From Heligmosomoides polygyrus polygyrus (Eukaryota; Nematoda; Chromadorea; Rhabditida; Heligmosomidae), in the NCBI GenBank assembly GCA_947396885.1, contig OX377202.1, positions 29,255,407 through 29,319,406 of the forward strand: a DNA stretch of 64,000 nucleotides, written 5' to 3'. Shown here piece by piece: positions 46,641 to 58,756 of this stretch. The translations under genes were made by a program, and so were the position numbers. Position 1 is the stretch's first letter; every line of letters begins with the position of its first letter. The notes under the pieces were generated by a model. That model searched no databases and was not told the origin of the DNA. It worked only from the letters and a program-made list of their open reading frames with translations.

Positions 46641-48418
46641 ATATTCGATGACAGCAGGCAGGGTTATATGTGATGTTTCCGTATTTCCAAGGACCTAAGG
46701 ACAAACGCGAAAGCTAAGATGTCGGGAGAAAACCGAACGATTCCAGCGTTTCTTTTGGAAATGTAACGGATGCGAAGGTCAGCTGTGGGTGATAGTCATC
46801 ACATAAAGGGGTCAGTGCCATGAAGGGCAAACAGAAAGTTGTTGAGCAGGATTATGGAGACAAACTCACACTGATGAAAGGGACGCATGAAATAATCATT
46901 GAAAGGTGGAAGATATTTATGGAATTAGATGTGGAGAGTTGAATAGCGACAGAATCCATGCTTCGCAACTTAGCTGATTGGAGGCAGAGCAGTACGCACG
47001 ATGATTGACCAATACTCATCCTGTATAACACCAAGGCTCTTCTTCTCAGCTGGAGCCTAAGCAGTGTTCGGAGGATAATTTAAATGACAACACGATTTTT
47101 TGTGCAAATTACTCTAAAGATTTCTAGAAAACTGTACGCAACTTCTCGTAACCCTTATTTTTTATCAATACATTTTTCCATGCGAGATTTAAACGCGGTA
47201 ACAATAAAAACACTCAATTGAGCAAATAACAAGGAACAAAGGCAAGAAAAAACCGAGGATAAAAAGCAAAATCATAAGTGCTTGCCTGGCAAAGTTCAAG
47301 AGAAAGTGAATTGTCTACATGCGCTGAAAACTTACTCCGTCAAGAAGAAGAATAAAGAATTTCATAATAACAATTTTGTACCTTGGGCCTTCTTGCGGTG
47401 TGCAAATAATTATAATGCCTGTATTAGGGGAATTGATGGTGTGCATTATAGTGAATATTTCTCTGCTCAAACTGTTTGAAAATTCAATCATCCGAAATTG
47501 TTCGCCATTTCTAATCGGTTTAAAATGCATGGAATTCCCGAAAAGACCGAATGTGCCCGCTGACGTCTACCACAAACAAAAGAATTAAAACTAATTCACC
47601 AAAGGAAATTTGCAGGAAAGAAAGAAGTGGAAACCACATCCAGAAATATCACATTTGAATTCCATGACTTCGCTTGGGCTGTTGTTGGAAAATAATCGTG
47701 GACACGTTTTGGGAAAGACACTACGGGGTGAAAGACGCGACTACAAAGCAGAAGATGCTATGTTCACTAACGTACATCTCGGAAACCCAGTACTACGAAA
47801 ACAAGGTAAACAGGCAATCAGCGCCACGCAAGGGGGGATGTAGAGCACGATGGTCGATGTGGTCACCTCGCGAAAGTGAGGGAAGGTCCCCGGAGCTCAA
47901 GAAGCGGAGAGATTGTCATGTGGACGAAGTCGTGGAAATGATGTGGATTCGCAACCCATTACGTTTACACTGGAATAGAGCCGTAGCATAACAAATTTTG
48001 TGAGCTGTCAAAGGAGTACCAGTACATTATCCAACACGTTTGGACGTTTTCGTGAATGAAAATCATGACCCTGCACTGCGGGCGAGAATGACCCTCTGGA
48101 CTACTCTTGCATGCGACAGGAAAAGAGGGGACACTGCAGACGATCGAGCGATGCAATGGTCAATGGGGAAGCGAGTGATACATGCAAAGCGCAATTCACT
48201 TTCCTGAATGTAGAATTCATAGCTATTTGGCGTCCTTATGAAGTGAACCACCGTCGTCTATTCTACCGCTTGAGAGGGTGAACGGAATCTTCAGACAAGT
48301 TCTTCACGTTCTAAAAATTCATATTCTTGATCCTAGTTGTAATGAAGCTGCACTGCAAGAAATGTTTCCCTTAAGTATTCTTAGTTCAAAAAAATCCTGT
48401 TACTTCAGTGTTTACGGA
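46641..48418. other. No gene recognised
   Basis: Short frames only; a possible 5' untranslated region of element B- lies in the first ~100 bp. Nothing else supported. Confidence 0.35.
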
Positions 48419-48420
48419 GC

Positions 48421-49880
48421 AGAGGTGCGCGTGATTACGGTTTTTTTACGATTTACGGCTTATGACATTTTGGGTCGTAAATCGTAAATATTCGTAAATA
48501 TGATCTTCGATCAACAACCAGCTGGCGTACAAATTTATGTGGACTGGGTTATAAAGGTGTGATTACTCTAATGGTCTTCTCTACCTTATTTTCACTTTCC
48601 TTTAGAGTTGTTTTTTGATGTTATAATGTATCACTGTTGCAGACGACATCGTCCTGTGCACGCTTCTCTAGTCCGACTTTTCTCTTCAATTAGTTAAAAA
48701 TTCCACTTCCCTAACATTGTAAGGGCTGACCTTTGGAACCAAAGATGTTCAAGAAGAAAAACAAGTGCAATACAATACTAAAAATAAGCTCCTGCCTTGG
48801 AGGCTGGGTTCCTCGTTTTCGGTCCAGAGCTAGCAAGGCACATCGCACTCCTACTGCTGAAGGTTCTTCCGCTACAAACCACAAAAGGACACTGAAGGCA
48901 GTTTTTTAGAGAAAGAGTGAAGACTTATTAGAGATTCTAGATCCACTTTGGTAATCACGTCTAATCAATTTGTTTATAATAGGTTCGTGATAACTCTACC
49001 GAATAGAATTGACGCAAATCTTCGATCAAACATGGATCGTGATTGGAACCGAGGTCTATAAAGTTGCTACACTCATGCGGAAAGGATTAACCACTGATGT
49101 CTCTATCGGTTCACAATGCACTTCATAGGAAGGAGCAAATAGACATACAAAGCGCTGCAAATCCGAGCGCGTAGCACTTCGAGAGAAAAGGACGAACTGG
49201 TTCTGACATCTTTCTTGTTCATTTTTAATGGTGTAATTGAGTTTATCATATTCACCTTATCTAATCCAAAATGCTCCAGATGCCCGAAGAGTAAACGTAC
49301 GTTACTGAGCCCAGGGTAGCCCGAGCGACTGCAGAGATTTATTAAGTATTAGTGCAATATTATAAGGTTTTCGAAAAATCATGAGTGCAGGCTTAAGCAG
49401 GAACCCGACGCATTGATCAGTGCTGAATCGATCTGTTATTACAATTTTTAATTCTAATAGCGAATTTTACGCCGCTGTTTCTGCTAAATCCTAGATTTAA
49501 ATGCAATCTAAAAAGACTGGTAGAGAGTTAGGAATTAAATGACTATTCAAACAATACAGGCTTTCTGTTGGATTTCCATGCATCAGCTTAAGTAAAGTTT
49601 TTGAATTTACAGTTTTTCAACCTTCTCGAAGCTTGTAAAATTTGGTTTGAAAGATGTATTGCTAGCAAGAAGACGTGAAAAAAGAAACAGCTTCGTAAGA
49701 AAACTGTTCAGCTTAAGCTGAAAATAACACGACAGTTAAATAAATATTGAATCACACCCTCTGGAAATTTAGTTGTGCAGTGACTCTTACTACTTGCGGT
49801 TCACAATTTAGGACGGTTTTTTCGTAATTACAAATTACGACTTACGAAATTTACAAAAAATACATCTAGGCACACCTCCT
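48421..49880. mobile_element. Possible hAT-like non-autonomous element (tentative)
   Basis: The left candidate end begins CAGAGGTGCGCG, and the right candidate end reads GGCACACCTCCTG, an imperfect inverted match. Both are followed inward by clusters of CGTAAAT/ACGATTTACG-like words (48436-48505 and 49810-49860), the same architecture as the clear hAT element at 6877-7912. Flanks TTACGGAG and TATGGAGG do not give a clean 8-bp duplication. The right end is also contained in the 434-bp tandem duplication. Confidence 0.4.
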
Positions 49881-50414
49881 GTATGGAGGAGGATGCTGAA
49901 AGAGGACGCTCTGGAATCCATGCTTAAAAGGCTAAAAGCGTTTACTGGTGTAAAACCACATGTGCCTTGCTCAAATTTTCTCAAACAATACAGGCTTTCT
50001 GTTGGATTTCCATGCATCAGCTTAAGTAAAGTTTTTGAATTTACAGTTTTTCAACCTTCTCGAAGCTTGTAAAATTTGGTTTGAAAGATGTATTGCTAGC
50101 AAGAAGACGTGAAAAAAGAAACAGCTTCGTAAGAAAACTGTTCAGCTTAAGCTGAAAATAACACGACAGTTAAATAAATATTGAATCACACCCTCTGGAA
50201 ATTTAGTTGTGCAGTGACTCTTACTACTTGCGGTTCACAATTTAGGACGGTTTTTTCGTAATTACAAATTACGACTTACGAAATTTACAAAAAATACATC
50301 TAGGCACACCTCCTGTATGGAGGAGGATGCTGAAAGAGGACGCTCTGGAATCCATGCTTAAAAGGCTAAAAGCGTTTACTGGTGTAAAACCACATGTGCC
50401 TTGCTCAAATTTTC
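49547..50414. repeat. 434-bp perfect tandem duplication
   Basis: The unit beginning TCAAACAATACAGGCTTTCT starts at 49547 and again at 49981. By eye the two copies are identical over their full length. The downstream copy ends with TTGCTCAAATTTTCTC at about 50414. Perfect identity suggests a very recent duplication or an assembly error. Confidence 0.93.
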
Positions 50415-52636
50415 TCCTAAACACATGAGGAACCAAGTAAGGAAACCTTCGTAGCGTTTTTTCTCTTCTTGATTACTATCGAAAACCATTATAGCTAGTT
50501 ATACGCATCTCGTTTAAAAACTCACAGGAGCAAAAGAGACTACGCCCTTTCCTTTAATGGCGAAAAGGGAAGTGGTGCCGTCAATAAATTTAGCTCGTCT
50601 AGGAATATGCAAGTGCTTACAGATCTTTGACATCCACGGGTAACGAAGCAGGTAAATCAGATAACAAGGAGGAGCACCGACGCATCAGCGCATAATGAGG
50701 AGAGGTCTAATGTTGGCGCTCCGACAATTAGCATAGCTAAGAGGGGTGATGGAGATAGTTTCGCTGAATGCTTAAGAACATGCAGCGCACCGATTTAGCG
50801 CTGCTACACATTCTAAGAAAAACCTACTTTAGAATGCTGGCCTTAGACCAAAGCGAGGAATTCTTCCCTGTCTCGAGATAATAAACGTCATGTGTGATAT
50901 ATACAATTTTAAAGTCAAACCGGACAATTTTCAACGCAAACTCGACATTTCTGAAATCTAAAACATTTTCGAAATCAGAGCTGGCGTCTTCTACATTAGA
51001 CCAGGTACCTTTTACGAAGGGAAAACTTTTTTCGCGGGAATATCTGGTGATTTTCCTTGAAAATTCTCATTTTCCCTTCAACCCAGCGCGGTGCATGAAA
51101 TTTTATAAATTAGATTTTTTAAGAAAAATCATTTACCGAAGTCTATTTTCACGTGCGAAAACGCACTCATACTCGACCGTGTCGCGATTCGTCTATGATA
51201 GCAGAATTTCTGCTTGCCTCTAGTTACGCACACGAAAACGGTTCAACAAAATAGTTGCAAAAAACAAACATACCTCCACTTCAATGTTTCAGGTAGGCGC
51301 CGTTTGCCACATGAATCAAATGGAAATGGAACAAGCTATACGAGTTCATGGTGCGATCTTTTCTTTTAATTCAGTCTGCATTACTGTCATAGTGCACTGC
51401 AAAAGTAGCTTTAACCATTTCTTGCAGTGGAAAATATAAACTTTACAAAATTTAAAAGTGGTCGCACCTATGGAGACCAAAGAAGTTTTCAAAAGAAATT
51501 TTAGTCAACCTTTGGTTGATTGAAAATTATTTTAACTCTTCTGTAAAATGTTTGGCTTTACCTGATAGGCCCTCATTTTGGACGATGCTCAGTTTGACTT
51601 TAAAAGTGTCAGGCTAGGTACGAGAAGTGGTAAATCTGAAACCCTTCGATATCCGAAAACATGAGGATGCCCTATTTCTTGTGAAAATCAACGCGGAACA
51701 TCTTCTTTTCCGGCACAGCACGCAAGTACTGGTGTTGGTTCTCCCAAAAGCAGCGATGTCACGCCTGCTTCTTGTCAGCTCTCCAACGGACAATGTCCTA
51801 TACTGCAGCATTAACTAACCAAATATATTTTTAACAACTCTAATGCAGCCCGTTCTCCGTTCGAAAGCAAAGCCTTTTCAGTCAATGGCAAGGACGTGAT
51901 CTGTCTGCATAAGCAAGATATGATCTAGCAGAGCCAACCAATTAATGAAGAAATGGAGCATGCTTCAATAGCAACATAGAGGCCATTAAATTCTGCCGCA
52001 CTTTGTGAGGACGACACTCTGATAAATCGGAAGTAGTTGGGTCATAGGTACCGTCCCTTATTGATTGGCGGGATGTTGGGCATGTGCCGCGGGAACGCTC
52101 CTCGATTGCGATTGGTCAATGAGGTTGGGCGTGGAAGGGGCCGTGCTGCGGAGGTGCTGACGCCGCCGCGAAATTCTGACCACCAACGGAATGTGCTGCA
52201 GAGGTGCTGCAAAAACGTTTCCCCCCCCCGCTCCCGCTGTTGGCTGGAAAGGCCCTGCAGGTCAAAACTTGCAAGTGGTCTGCCGCCCAGCTACTGTTCG
52301 TTGCAGCAACCAACCGCCCTTCTATTTCCCAGCTGCCGCCTAGCGCCTGCTGCATCCGGTTGGTCCCAGAGCCTTGACTACAGTAACGGCAGCTGCTATG
52401 TGGCTTCTGCCGAGCTGCTGGTCGGCTGTTATGCTTCCCAAAGCCGGCCATATGAAGGATCCCTCCACGGTTCTCTCCAGCTCAGATGCAGTAACCCGTG
52501 GTCGCGCACTCCGACTGCTGAGGGGAAAATTGCGCCATCCCACTTTCCTTTTTCACTTTCCTCGTGGCTTTTCGTTTAGTTTTTCGTTGTTCGGTTTTAT
52601 CGTTTTGCTATTAAACCTAACATGCCTGCTTCAGGT
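50415..52636. other. No gene recognised
   Basis: Short frames, the longest at 52037-52579 (plus) in a GC-richer stretch; its overlapping opposite-strand frame is equally long and neither shows a domain. Confidence 0.35.
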
Positions 52637-53004
52637 GAAGCAATCACCCACAGTCCGTAAATAGAATAGGTATTAGTAATTCTAAATGTATTTTCGATAA
52701 TGTATGTACTGCTAAGCAAAAGCTAAGCAAGCAACAGCTTGCTGAATTTTACAAATCATTGCACACATTTTTGGGCACTAAGAAGCTCGAGGTCATCTTG
52801 AAATTCAGCTGCATGGTCGGTTCTGTATTGCCCAAAATTAATCGTAAGAATTTCACAATGGTGTGTTCCACTCCAGTGGTGAATTGTGGTAGGCCATTTC
52901 TAATGAAATTTGGACGTATGATACATGGAGCAAAGGAGCTAGATCTCAATCTCTATGACATTATTCAATCGCAAACAAGCAGAACCTCTAGTGGAATCAG
53001 CTAA
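52637..53004 (+). CDS. Unrecognised open frame, about 122 codons, possible exon or element remnant
   Basis: The frame is open from after a TGA at about 52634 to the TAA at 53002-53004, but has no ATG near its start. It reads KQQLAEFYKSLHTFLGTKKL, then KFSCMVGSVLPKINRKNFTM and GRPFLMKFGRMIHGAKELDL, a normal-looking mix of charged and hydrophobic residues with five Cys. A CAG/GTGAAG word just upstream resembles a splice site, but no exon chain could be built. I do not recognise the family; it may be a chance frame or part of an uncharacterised repeat. Confidence 0.25.
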
Positions 53005-53735
53005 TGGAAAAAGTAATTGAATTACGGATCAGATTTATACAAAATTTTATTACAAAAATTCAACTATTGGGAAGAGAAACAACGATGATTCAAGGAAAAA
53101 AGCTTTCGAGATTAGAAAAAAACTAACAGACTGGAGCCATACTCTAGGACTGCACTAGCACGAGCCGTGTAAGTTAGGGCGGTTCAAGTCAGACTGCTCA
53201 ATTAGTTGAATGAACTTTAGTTTTTGAGTGAGCATTAATCAGTGTATGTTTAAGGGCTGATATACGTCTGTACATCGTCAGGGATGGCGTTTTAAACCAT
53301 GCCCTGTAGGAATTTCTACCCTTATACTGCCTGCTAAAAAAGTGCATGCTTTTCCTAAATGACTTATAGAAACATTATAACTTCGCCATAGAAGTCTCTA
53401 ACACAAGTGCGAGTGACACTGAAGGAAGTCGAATCCATGGAGCCGTAGTGACCACAAGAAACAACCTATTGGCCTGCCGTTTTCTCTAATTGCATGACTT
53501 TCTGTGTGTTCCACATGCCCTGCATAGGAACTTGCTCTGAAGTAGTAATGCTTCGAAGTCGTGTAAATCTTCTACCTCTTTGAACTATAAATTGTGCTGC
53601 TAAAGTTTTGAAGCTTTATTGAAACCGTTGTATTTGCTTTACCGGACGAATGTATTAGGTGTTCCCATATGTCTTCGCCGTTTTCTTCAACGATTCACTG
53701 CAGATTCCGCCGGCAGTCTCTTGCAAAGCACTGCA
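53005..53735. other. No gene recognised
   Basis: Nothing supported between the open frame and the hairpin repeat. Confidence 0.35.
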
Positions 53736-53739
53736 CAGC

Positions 53740-54620
53740 TTTTGAAAGAAAATGATTTGCTCTATCAGAACATGTATTGCATTTCTTTTTTCGTCATGAA
53801 CTTTGTCAATTTTTAGGTAGTTGAAGTGAAAAGTGAAAAAGTGAAAAAAGTAGCCATTTGCGCACTTGTTCTCTCCGCTTAGGTTTGTAATTTTTTGCGC
53901 AGTTTTTTAGAGCATTTGGAAGACAGTGTTCTGTACTACAAGAATATGTGTTAGTGTTATTTGCTCATTTGCCCTTTATTGATTTTTAGGCCATCAAATT
54001 GGGACGTCCGAAGAAGGATGGTTATTTTTGCCGACAGCTCCTGCTCTGTGGTTGGACTTTTTGGGTTGGTGTTACATGTCATTCGGAAGAGAACGTCTTG
54101 CTCTATAAGAATATGTATTGCGCTTATTGATTTCTATTGAATAGAAACAAAATGCCAAAAAGTGAAAAATCGTCTTCACCAACAACTCCTTCTCCTTCTT
54201 CAGTTGTTGATATTCGACAGAAATCAGCGTGAGCCAATAAACGCGACACAAATTCTTATTGAGCAAGACATTCTCTTCCAAACACATATAACAGCAAGCA
54301 AAAAAGTCCAACCACAGAACCGGAGTTTTGATAAATGTTCGGACGGAAAAGTCGGAATTCCCAATTTGATGGCCTAAAAATCAATAAAGGGCAAGTGAGA
54401 AAATAGGACCAACACATAGTCTTGCAGTACAAAACATTGTCTTCCAAGTGCTATAAAAAACTGCGCCAAAACTGACAAACCTAAGCGGAGAGAACAAGTG
54501 CGCAATTGGCTACTTTTTCACTTTTCACTTCAACGACCTAAAAATTGACAGTATTCGTGATGAAAAAAGAAGTGCAACACATATTCTGATAGAGCAAATC
54601 ATTCTCTTTCGAAAGCTATG
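53740..54620. repeat. Large hairpin repeat with ~410-bp arms
   Basis: The left arm 53740-54150 and right arm 54205-54620 are reverse complements at roughly 80-85% identity by eye. Shared words include GATTTGCTCTATCAGAA, TTGAAGTGAAAAGTGAAAAA, CGCACTTGTTCTCTCCGCTT and CTTTATTGATTTTTAGGCCA. The loop is about 55 bp. It looks like a diverged long-arm MITE; no target duplication was identified. Confidence 0.75.
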
Positions 54621-54859
54621 CAAATGGAACAGTGCTAGGTCGACAAGAATAAGTAATTTTGGCACCTTCTTTTCTTTGCTTTCAACCAGGTTTCTAGTAC
54701 GGCTAAGGCGCTAGAACCCTGCTTAACCTTACAAACACTATTTTTTATCGCCAGTTACAATTCTGTGCAAAAATCGCTGAAAATGTTCATGTGGTGAATG
54801 AACATGAAGATCCAGCGAGTGAAGATTGCTGCTGGCCTGCTTGTTCGCCATTCATCTCT

Positions 54860-55090
54860 TCTGACGGAAAACTCGGAAGTCCCCATTTGATGACATAAAA
54901 ATCAATAAAGGACAAATGAGCAAATAGGTGCAAGTCGTATTCTTGTAGGACAGAACATTGTCTTCCAAACGCTGTAAAAAACTGCGCGAAAAATTCCAAA
55001 CCTATGCGTGGAGAACAAGTGCGCAAATGACTACTCTTTCACTTTTTCACTTTTCACTTCAACGACCTAAAAATTGACAGAATTCACGGT
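54860..55090. repeat. Third partial copy of the hairpin arm
   Basis: This segment is in the same orientation as the right arm of the hairpin (compare 54335-54570): GGAA.TCCC.ATTTGATG, AAAAATCAATAAAGG, GAACAAGTGCGCAA and TTCACTTCAACGACCTAAAA occur in the same order. Confidence 0.75.
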
Positions 55091-55184
55091 GAAAAAAGAA
55101 ATGGAGACCGCCGGCGAAATCCGCCACGAATCCTTCAAAGAAACGGCGGGCTTATGGGACAACCTAATATTTTCAGCAGTGCAA

Positions 55185-55585
55185 ACACTAAAACTCAACA
55201 TACGCGCGCCCTTCAGATCTTGTTTACTGCCTTCACTCAAAATTGATACCTCTACCACTGGTAGTACTCCCACCACACGTGCTCCTCACCGTACTCTCAA
55301 CTCCAACTACCACTATATGTGCTCTCTCAACTAACTCCTACTCTAACTTCTGTTCTACCGACCACTTCTTCTCCTTCGCAACGCTGGAGTTGTAGTGGTT
55401 GGTAGAGCAGAAGTCAAAGTAGTGTCACTAGTGGAAAAAGTAGAAGTAGTGGTAGCTGAAGATGAGAGCTTCGTTAGTAGCGTGAGTAGTAGTGGGAGTA
55501 GCACCAGTGGTAGAGGTACTAATTTCAAGTGAAGGCAGTACACAAGTACTGAGTGGTACACGCAAGTTGGATTGACGTATTTGAG
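55185..55585. repeat. Diverged inverted repeat encoding Ser/Thr-rich words
   Basis: 55185-55340 (plus) and 55400-55585 (minus) are reverse-complement relatives. Both can be read as NxRxP..TC/SCLLPSL then STSTTG..PTT-type peptides (RSCLLPSLKIDTSTTGSTPT on plus, STCVLPSLEISTSTTGATPT on minus). The protein-level likeness may be only a by-product of DNA duplication. Confidence 0.65.
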
Positions 55586-55639
55586 CAGCACGTGCTGCGG
55601 GATACTTGGGAAGGTGCACCTTCAAGCAGAATATGCTGC

Positions 55640-56460
55640 GGAGCTCGGCAGGATGTGCTGCTCACGAATAAAGATGACCGGATGACTGAGATGACCAGCG
55701 TCGGGAGCTTCGGCTGAACTGATTTGGCAGTTGTTGTGCCGTAGCTGGGCACAAGCTATTAAGGGAACAAAAGTATTATCCCCCACCAATTTAATGTGTT
55801 GCGAGCTGGGCAGATGTAAACGCCCACTTTTGCAGTTATTGGTCCGTATTCCTGAGCTGAGACTTACCAGCTACGGCCCAACTAAACTAGTGTTATCAAA
55901 GTATGGGCAAAAATCCATCATATGCACTTACAAGTGCACTTACAAATGCACTTACAAGTTTCTAGTTTCATATTTCTACCTCGCTTACCTAGGGCCTTCC
56001 AGGAACATTTGTTTCCTTGAAAAGGATACATTAATAACAACAACGATTGTCAATCATTCCATTCGGGGATGGGATACGCCAGGCATTCTTATTCTATAGG
56101 AAATCAAGTGCTGATTTGTGGGAAATGAATGTCCTAGTCGACCGATTGTAATATCCCTTCTAAGGATGCATGATACTAGTTTAGCAATCCTGGAAACAGC
56201 TAAACCTTGGTGGTACAGAAAGGGATTGAGCTTAGATACCAGTGATCTCGAATATCGATGCCTTTTCCAACAGCGCTACAGGCGGCCATAATTTTAGTAG
56301 TGTGCAATGAATCATCTGAATAAATGTTCACCACAATTTTATGTGTCAAAATTCAGTTCGTAGGGATACCCTTATTTGCGATTTTACTAGTGTTTTAATA
56401 AACCTACACAAAAGCTTTTTGTCGGCAATGAGCTTTTGCTTCATGAAAGCATTTCAAGTA
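55640..56460. other. No gene recognised; three 12-bp units at 55922-55958
   Basis: TGCACTTACAAG repeats three times in tandem. No gene recognised. Confidence 0.4.
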
Positions 56461-56466
56461 TAAGTG

Positions 56467-56468
56467 AA

Positions 56469-56499
<31 letters not shown>

Positions 56500-56502
56500 A
56501 TA
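56467..56502. repeat. (AAAT)n microsatellite, about 9 units
   Basis: Uninterrupted AAAT/AATA tetranucleotides. Confidence 0.95.
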
Positions 56503-56504
56503 TT

Positions 56505-56790
56505 CACACACAACAACTGCCGATTGGACACATCCGAGCCTTGTCGCAAGACTCAGGGTAGTAGCCTCCAGATCCTCTTTGACAGTGCGAGGTCTTTCAC
56601 TGTTTTTGGGCGTCCCGATCAAGTTTTGATTTGAGGTCCGTGTCTCTCTTTGCAAACCGAAAGAACCAGCGGTGGACAATTGGCGGTAGTAGTGTCCTCC
56701 CGCAACGGAATGGGGGACTGAAGTTAGGAATGTCATCGCTTGACTGCGCCGTTGATTAAACCGTTGAACAACATTCGCCTGTAAACATAA
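56505..56790 (-). pseudogene. Mariner-like transposase N-terminal scrap (tentative)
   Basis: Minus-strand frames show VHRWFFRFAKRDTDL, RPRTVKEDLEAT and LSLATRLGCVQSAVV. These resemble the paired helix-turn-helix DNA-binding region of mariner transposases (RWF..F..GD..L, GRP.TV, L...LG.S...V). Frames shift between the pieces and no catalytic domain follows. (AAAT)n arrays lie on either side (56467-56502 and 56861-56942). Confidence 0.4.
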
Positions 56791-56860
56791 AATTAAAAAA
56801 AGAAAATAAAGATGTCGCATTACTTATTAGAACACTAACCGAGTATTGTTATAAGGCATA

Positions 56861-56939
<79 letters not shown>

Positions 56940-56942
56940 ATA
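56861..56942. repeat. (AAAT)n microsatellite, about 20 units
   Basis: Uninterrupted TAAA tetranucleotides. CR1-like elements here end in such tails, so it may mark the end of a lost element. Confidence 0.96.
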
Positions 56943-57500
56943 TGCGGAGAAAACCTTTAACTTTCAGCGTGAAATAACCACTTCGTATAGAGAAGCAAAA
57001 GCGGAACAAGAAACTCTTAGATAAGAAAACGTCATCGTCCCGCCTCTCGAACAATATAAAGAAACTAGAGGGAGGAGCCAGTTGGAGGGAGTGTAATTGA
57101 AAAGGATGGCCAGGAAATCGAAATCTATTTGGGAATGCATGGACAGTAGTAGAATGGTGACTTCCATCTTCAGTATCCTATTCTAGTCTACTGTAAACCT
57201 CCTACAGTATAATAGTGGTGTAAGATCCTGTCTCATCAGAAAACTTTACCCCGGCAAAAGAAATACTTTCCTAGAGGTTTCGATGAATGCACACCTATTC
57301 CACTTTTGTACATCTTAGACCAAAAGGATGCTCTATTCTTGTTAGGCGTTAGCGTTTCTTTAAAGTAACTGCTCTGCGAAAAAAAATCGATGTGGACATT
57401 AACCTCTTTGAGGGAATAGCGAACAATGAGCGAAAGCAAGTTAGAGAACAGCTCGACGAAATCAAAGTTATAGATAGAGATATTAATGAGATTCAGTGAC
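56943..57500. other. No gene recognised
   Basis: Short frames only, up to the left TA of the mariner. Confidence 0.35.
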
Positions 57501-57503
57501 GTA

Positions 57504-57531
57504 TTAGGTTGTAACGAAATAAATGGCACTG
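57504..57531 (+). repeat. Mariner terminal inverted repeat, left
   Basis: Reverse-complement match to 58757-58784 with a single mismatch; flanked by TA. Confidence 0.92.
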
Positions 57532-57580
57532 AACCACTGTAAATTTAAACAGTTAATATCTCGGCTTGTAGGCAAGTTTA

Positions 57581-58615
57581 TTAATCGAAATAAAAACCTT
57601 CTGATTCTACACATCTTTGCCAGCGTGAAACAAGCTTTTTTATCCCAGTAGCATAAAAATCTGAAGTTCTGGAATTGACGAAATCTTCGAAGGCACTTTC
57701 GGCATCCTGTTGGTATTTGAATATTTTCCCTACCAAGAAGTCGCCAAGATGCTTGAAGAAATGGTAGTCTGTTGGGGAGAGGTCGGGAGAAAACGGAGGA
57801 TGTGGTAGAGTTTTAATGCTCAGCTCATTCAATTTCTGAACCGTCATTCGTGCTACATGGGGGCGAGCATTGTCGTGCAGAAGGAGAACTCGCCTTCGGT
57901 TTACCAAGGCCGGCCGGATATCCTTCAAATTTTTCATCATTTCTTCAATTTTAATGCAGTACTTCTCTGCCGTGATGGATTCACCGGGAGGGAGGAAGCT
58001 GTGGTGAATAATTTCCAGCGAACACCACCATACTGTCACCATTACTTTCCTTTGGTGCAATTCCGGCTTCGCAAAAACCTTGGGGCTCTCATTGCTGTCC
58101 ACCCACTGTGCCGATCGTCGCCTGTTGCCGTACATTATTCATTTCTCGTCACAGGTTACGATGCGATCAAGGAATGGGTCCGTTTCGTTCCGTAGAAGCA
58201 GTGCGGACGAGATCTCATATCGTCGGTTTCTTTGCTCCTCAGACAGCTCGTGAGGCACCCATATTTCCAGCGTTTTGGTCTTTCCAATTTCCTTCAGATG
58301 CCGGGCAGCTGTGTTGTGACTGACGCCAAGAACCTTCGCTATCTCCCTGGTACCTTTGTGTGGATCCTCCTCTACCACATCTCTCAGCTTGTCCTCATCA
58401 ACATCACTATGCCTCCAACGACCTTCATGTTCTTCCAAGCTCTCATCTCCATTCCGGAACTTCTGATACCAACGATACGTCGTCCGAATTGTGGAACATC
58501 CTTGACCGAATGCGGCGTTGATCTTCTCGTCCGCCTCCTTAGCTGTAGTGCCCAGCTTGAATTCATACAAGTAAATGTCTCGGATTACCCTTTTGTCCAT
58601 CTGCAAAAAAGTCAA
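57581..58615 (-). pseudogene. Mariner transposase with one in-frame nonsense codon
   Basis: From ATG at 58600 (MDKRVIRDIYLYEFKLGTTA; the open frame begins at 58615) the frame runs the full family length, about 340 codons. The N-terminal helix-turn-helix pair includes TTYRWYQKFRNGDESLEEHE and a second helix region near VLGVSHNTAARHL. The catalytic DD34D triad is visible: Asp in VTCDEK, Asp in LLLHDNARPH and Asp in SPTDYHFF exactly 34 residues later. A TGA at 58139-58141 falls directly after VTCDEK, where mariners carry Trp. Downstream of it the same frame is open to the natural stop (VSRWQRCVESEGFYFD). The enzyme cuts and pastes the element at TA sites. This copy is disabled by that one codon unless read through. 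Confidence 0.93.
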
Positions 58616-58756
58616 TAAACCTCTAAAGTTTTCCCACTTTTACATAGAAAATTTGGTACTCCGGTAGAGCAGAGCTTGCGCTTCTAAATGATATGCCAAA
58701 TGTTACGGTTTGTTCTTGATCAAACGCGTAAAGACGCGCCAAAAAATGGCGCGAGC

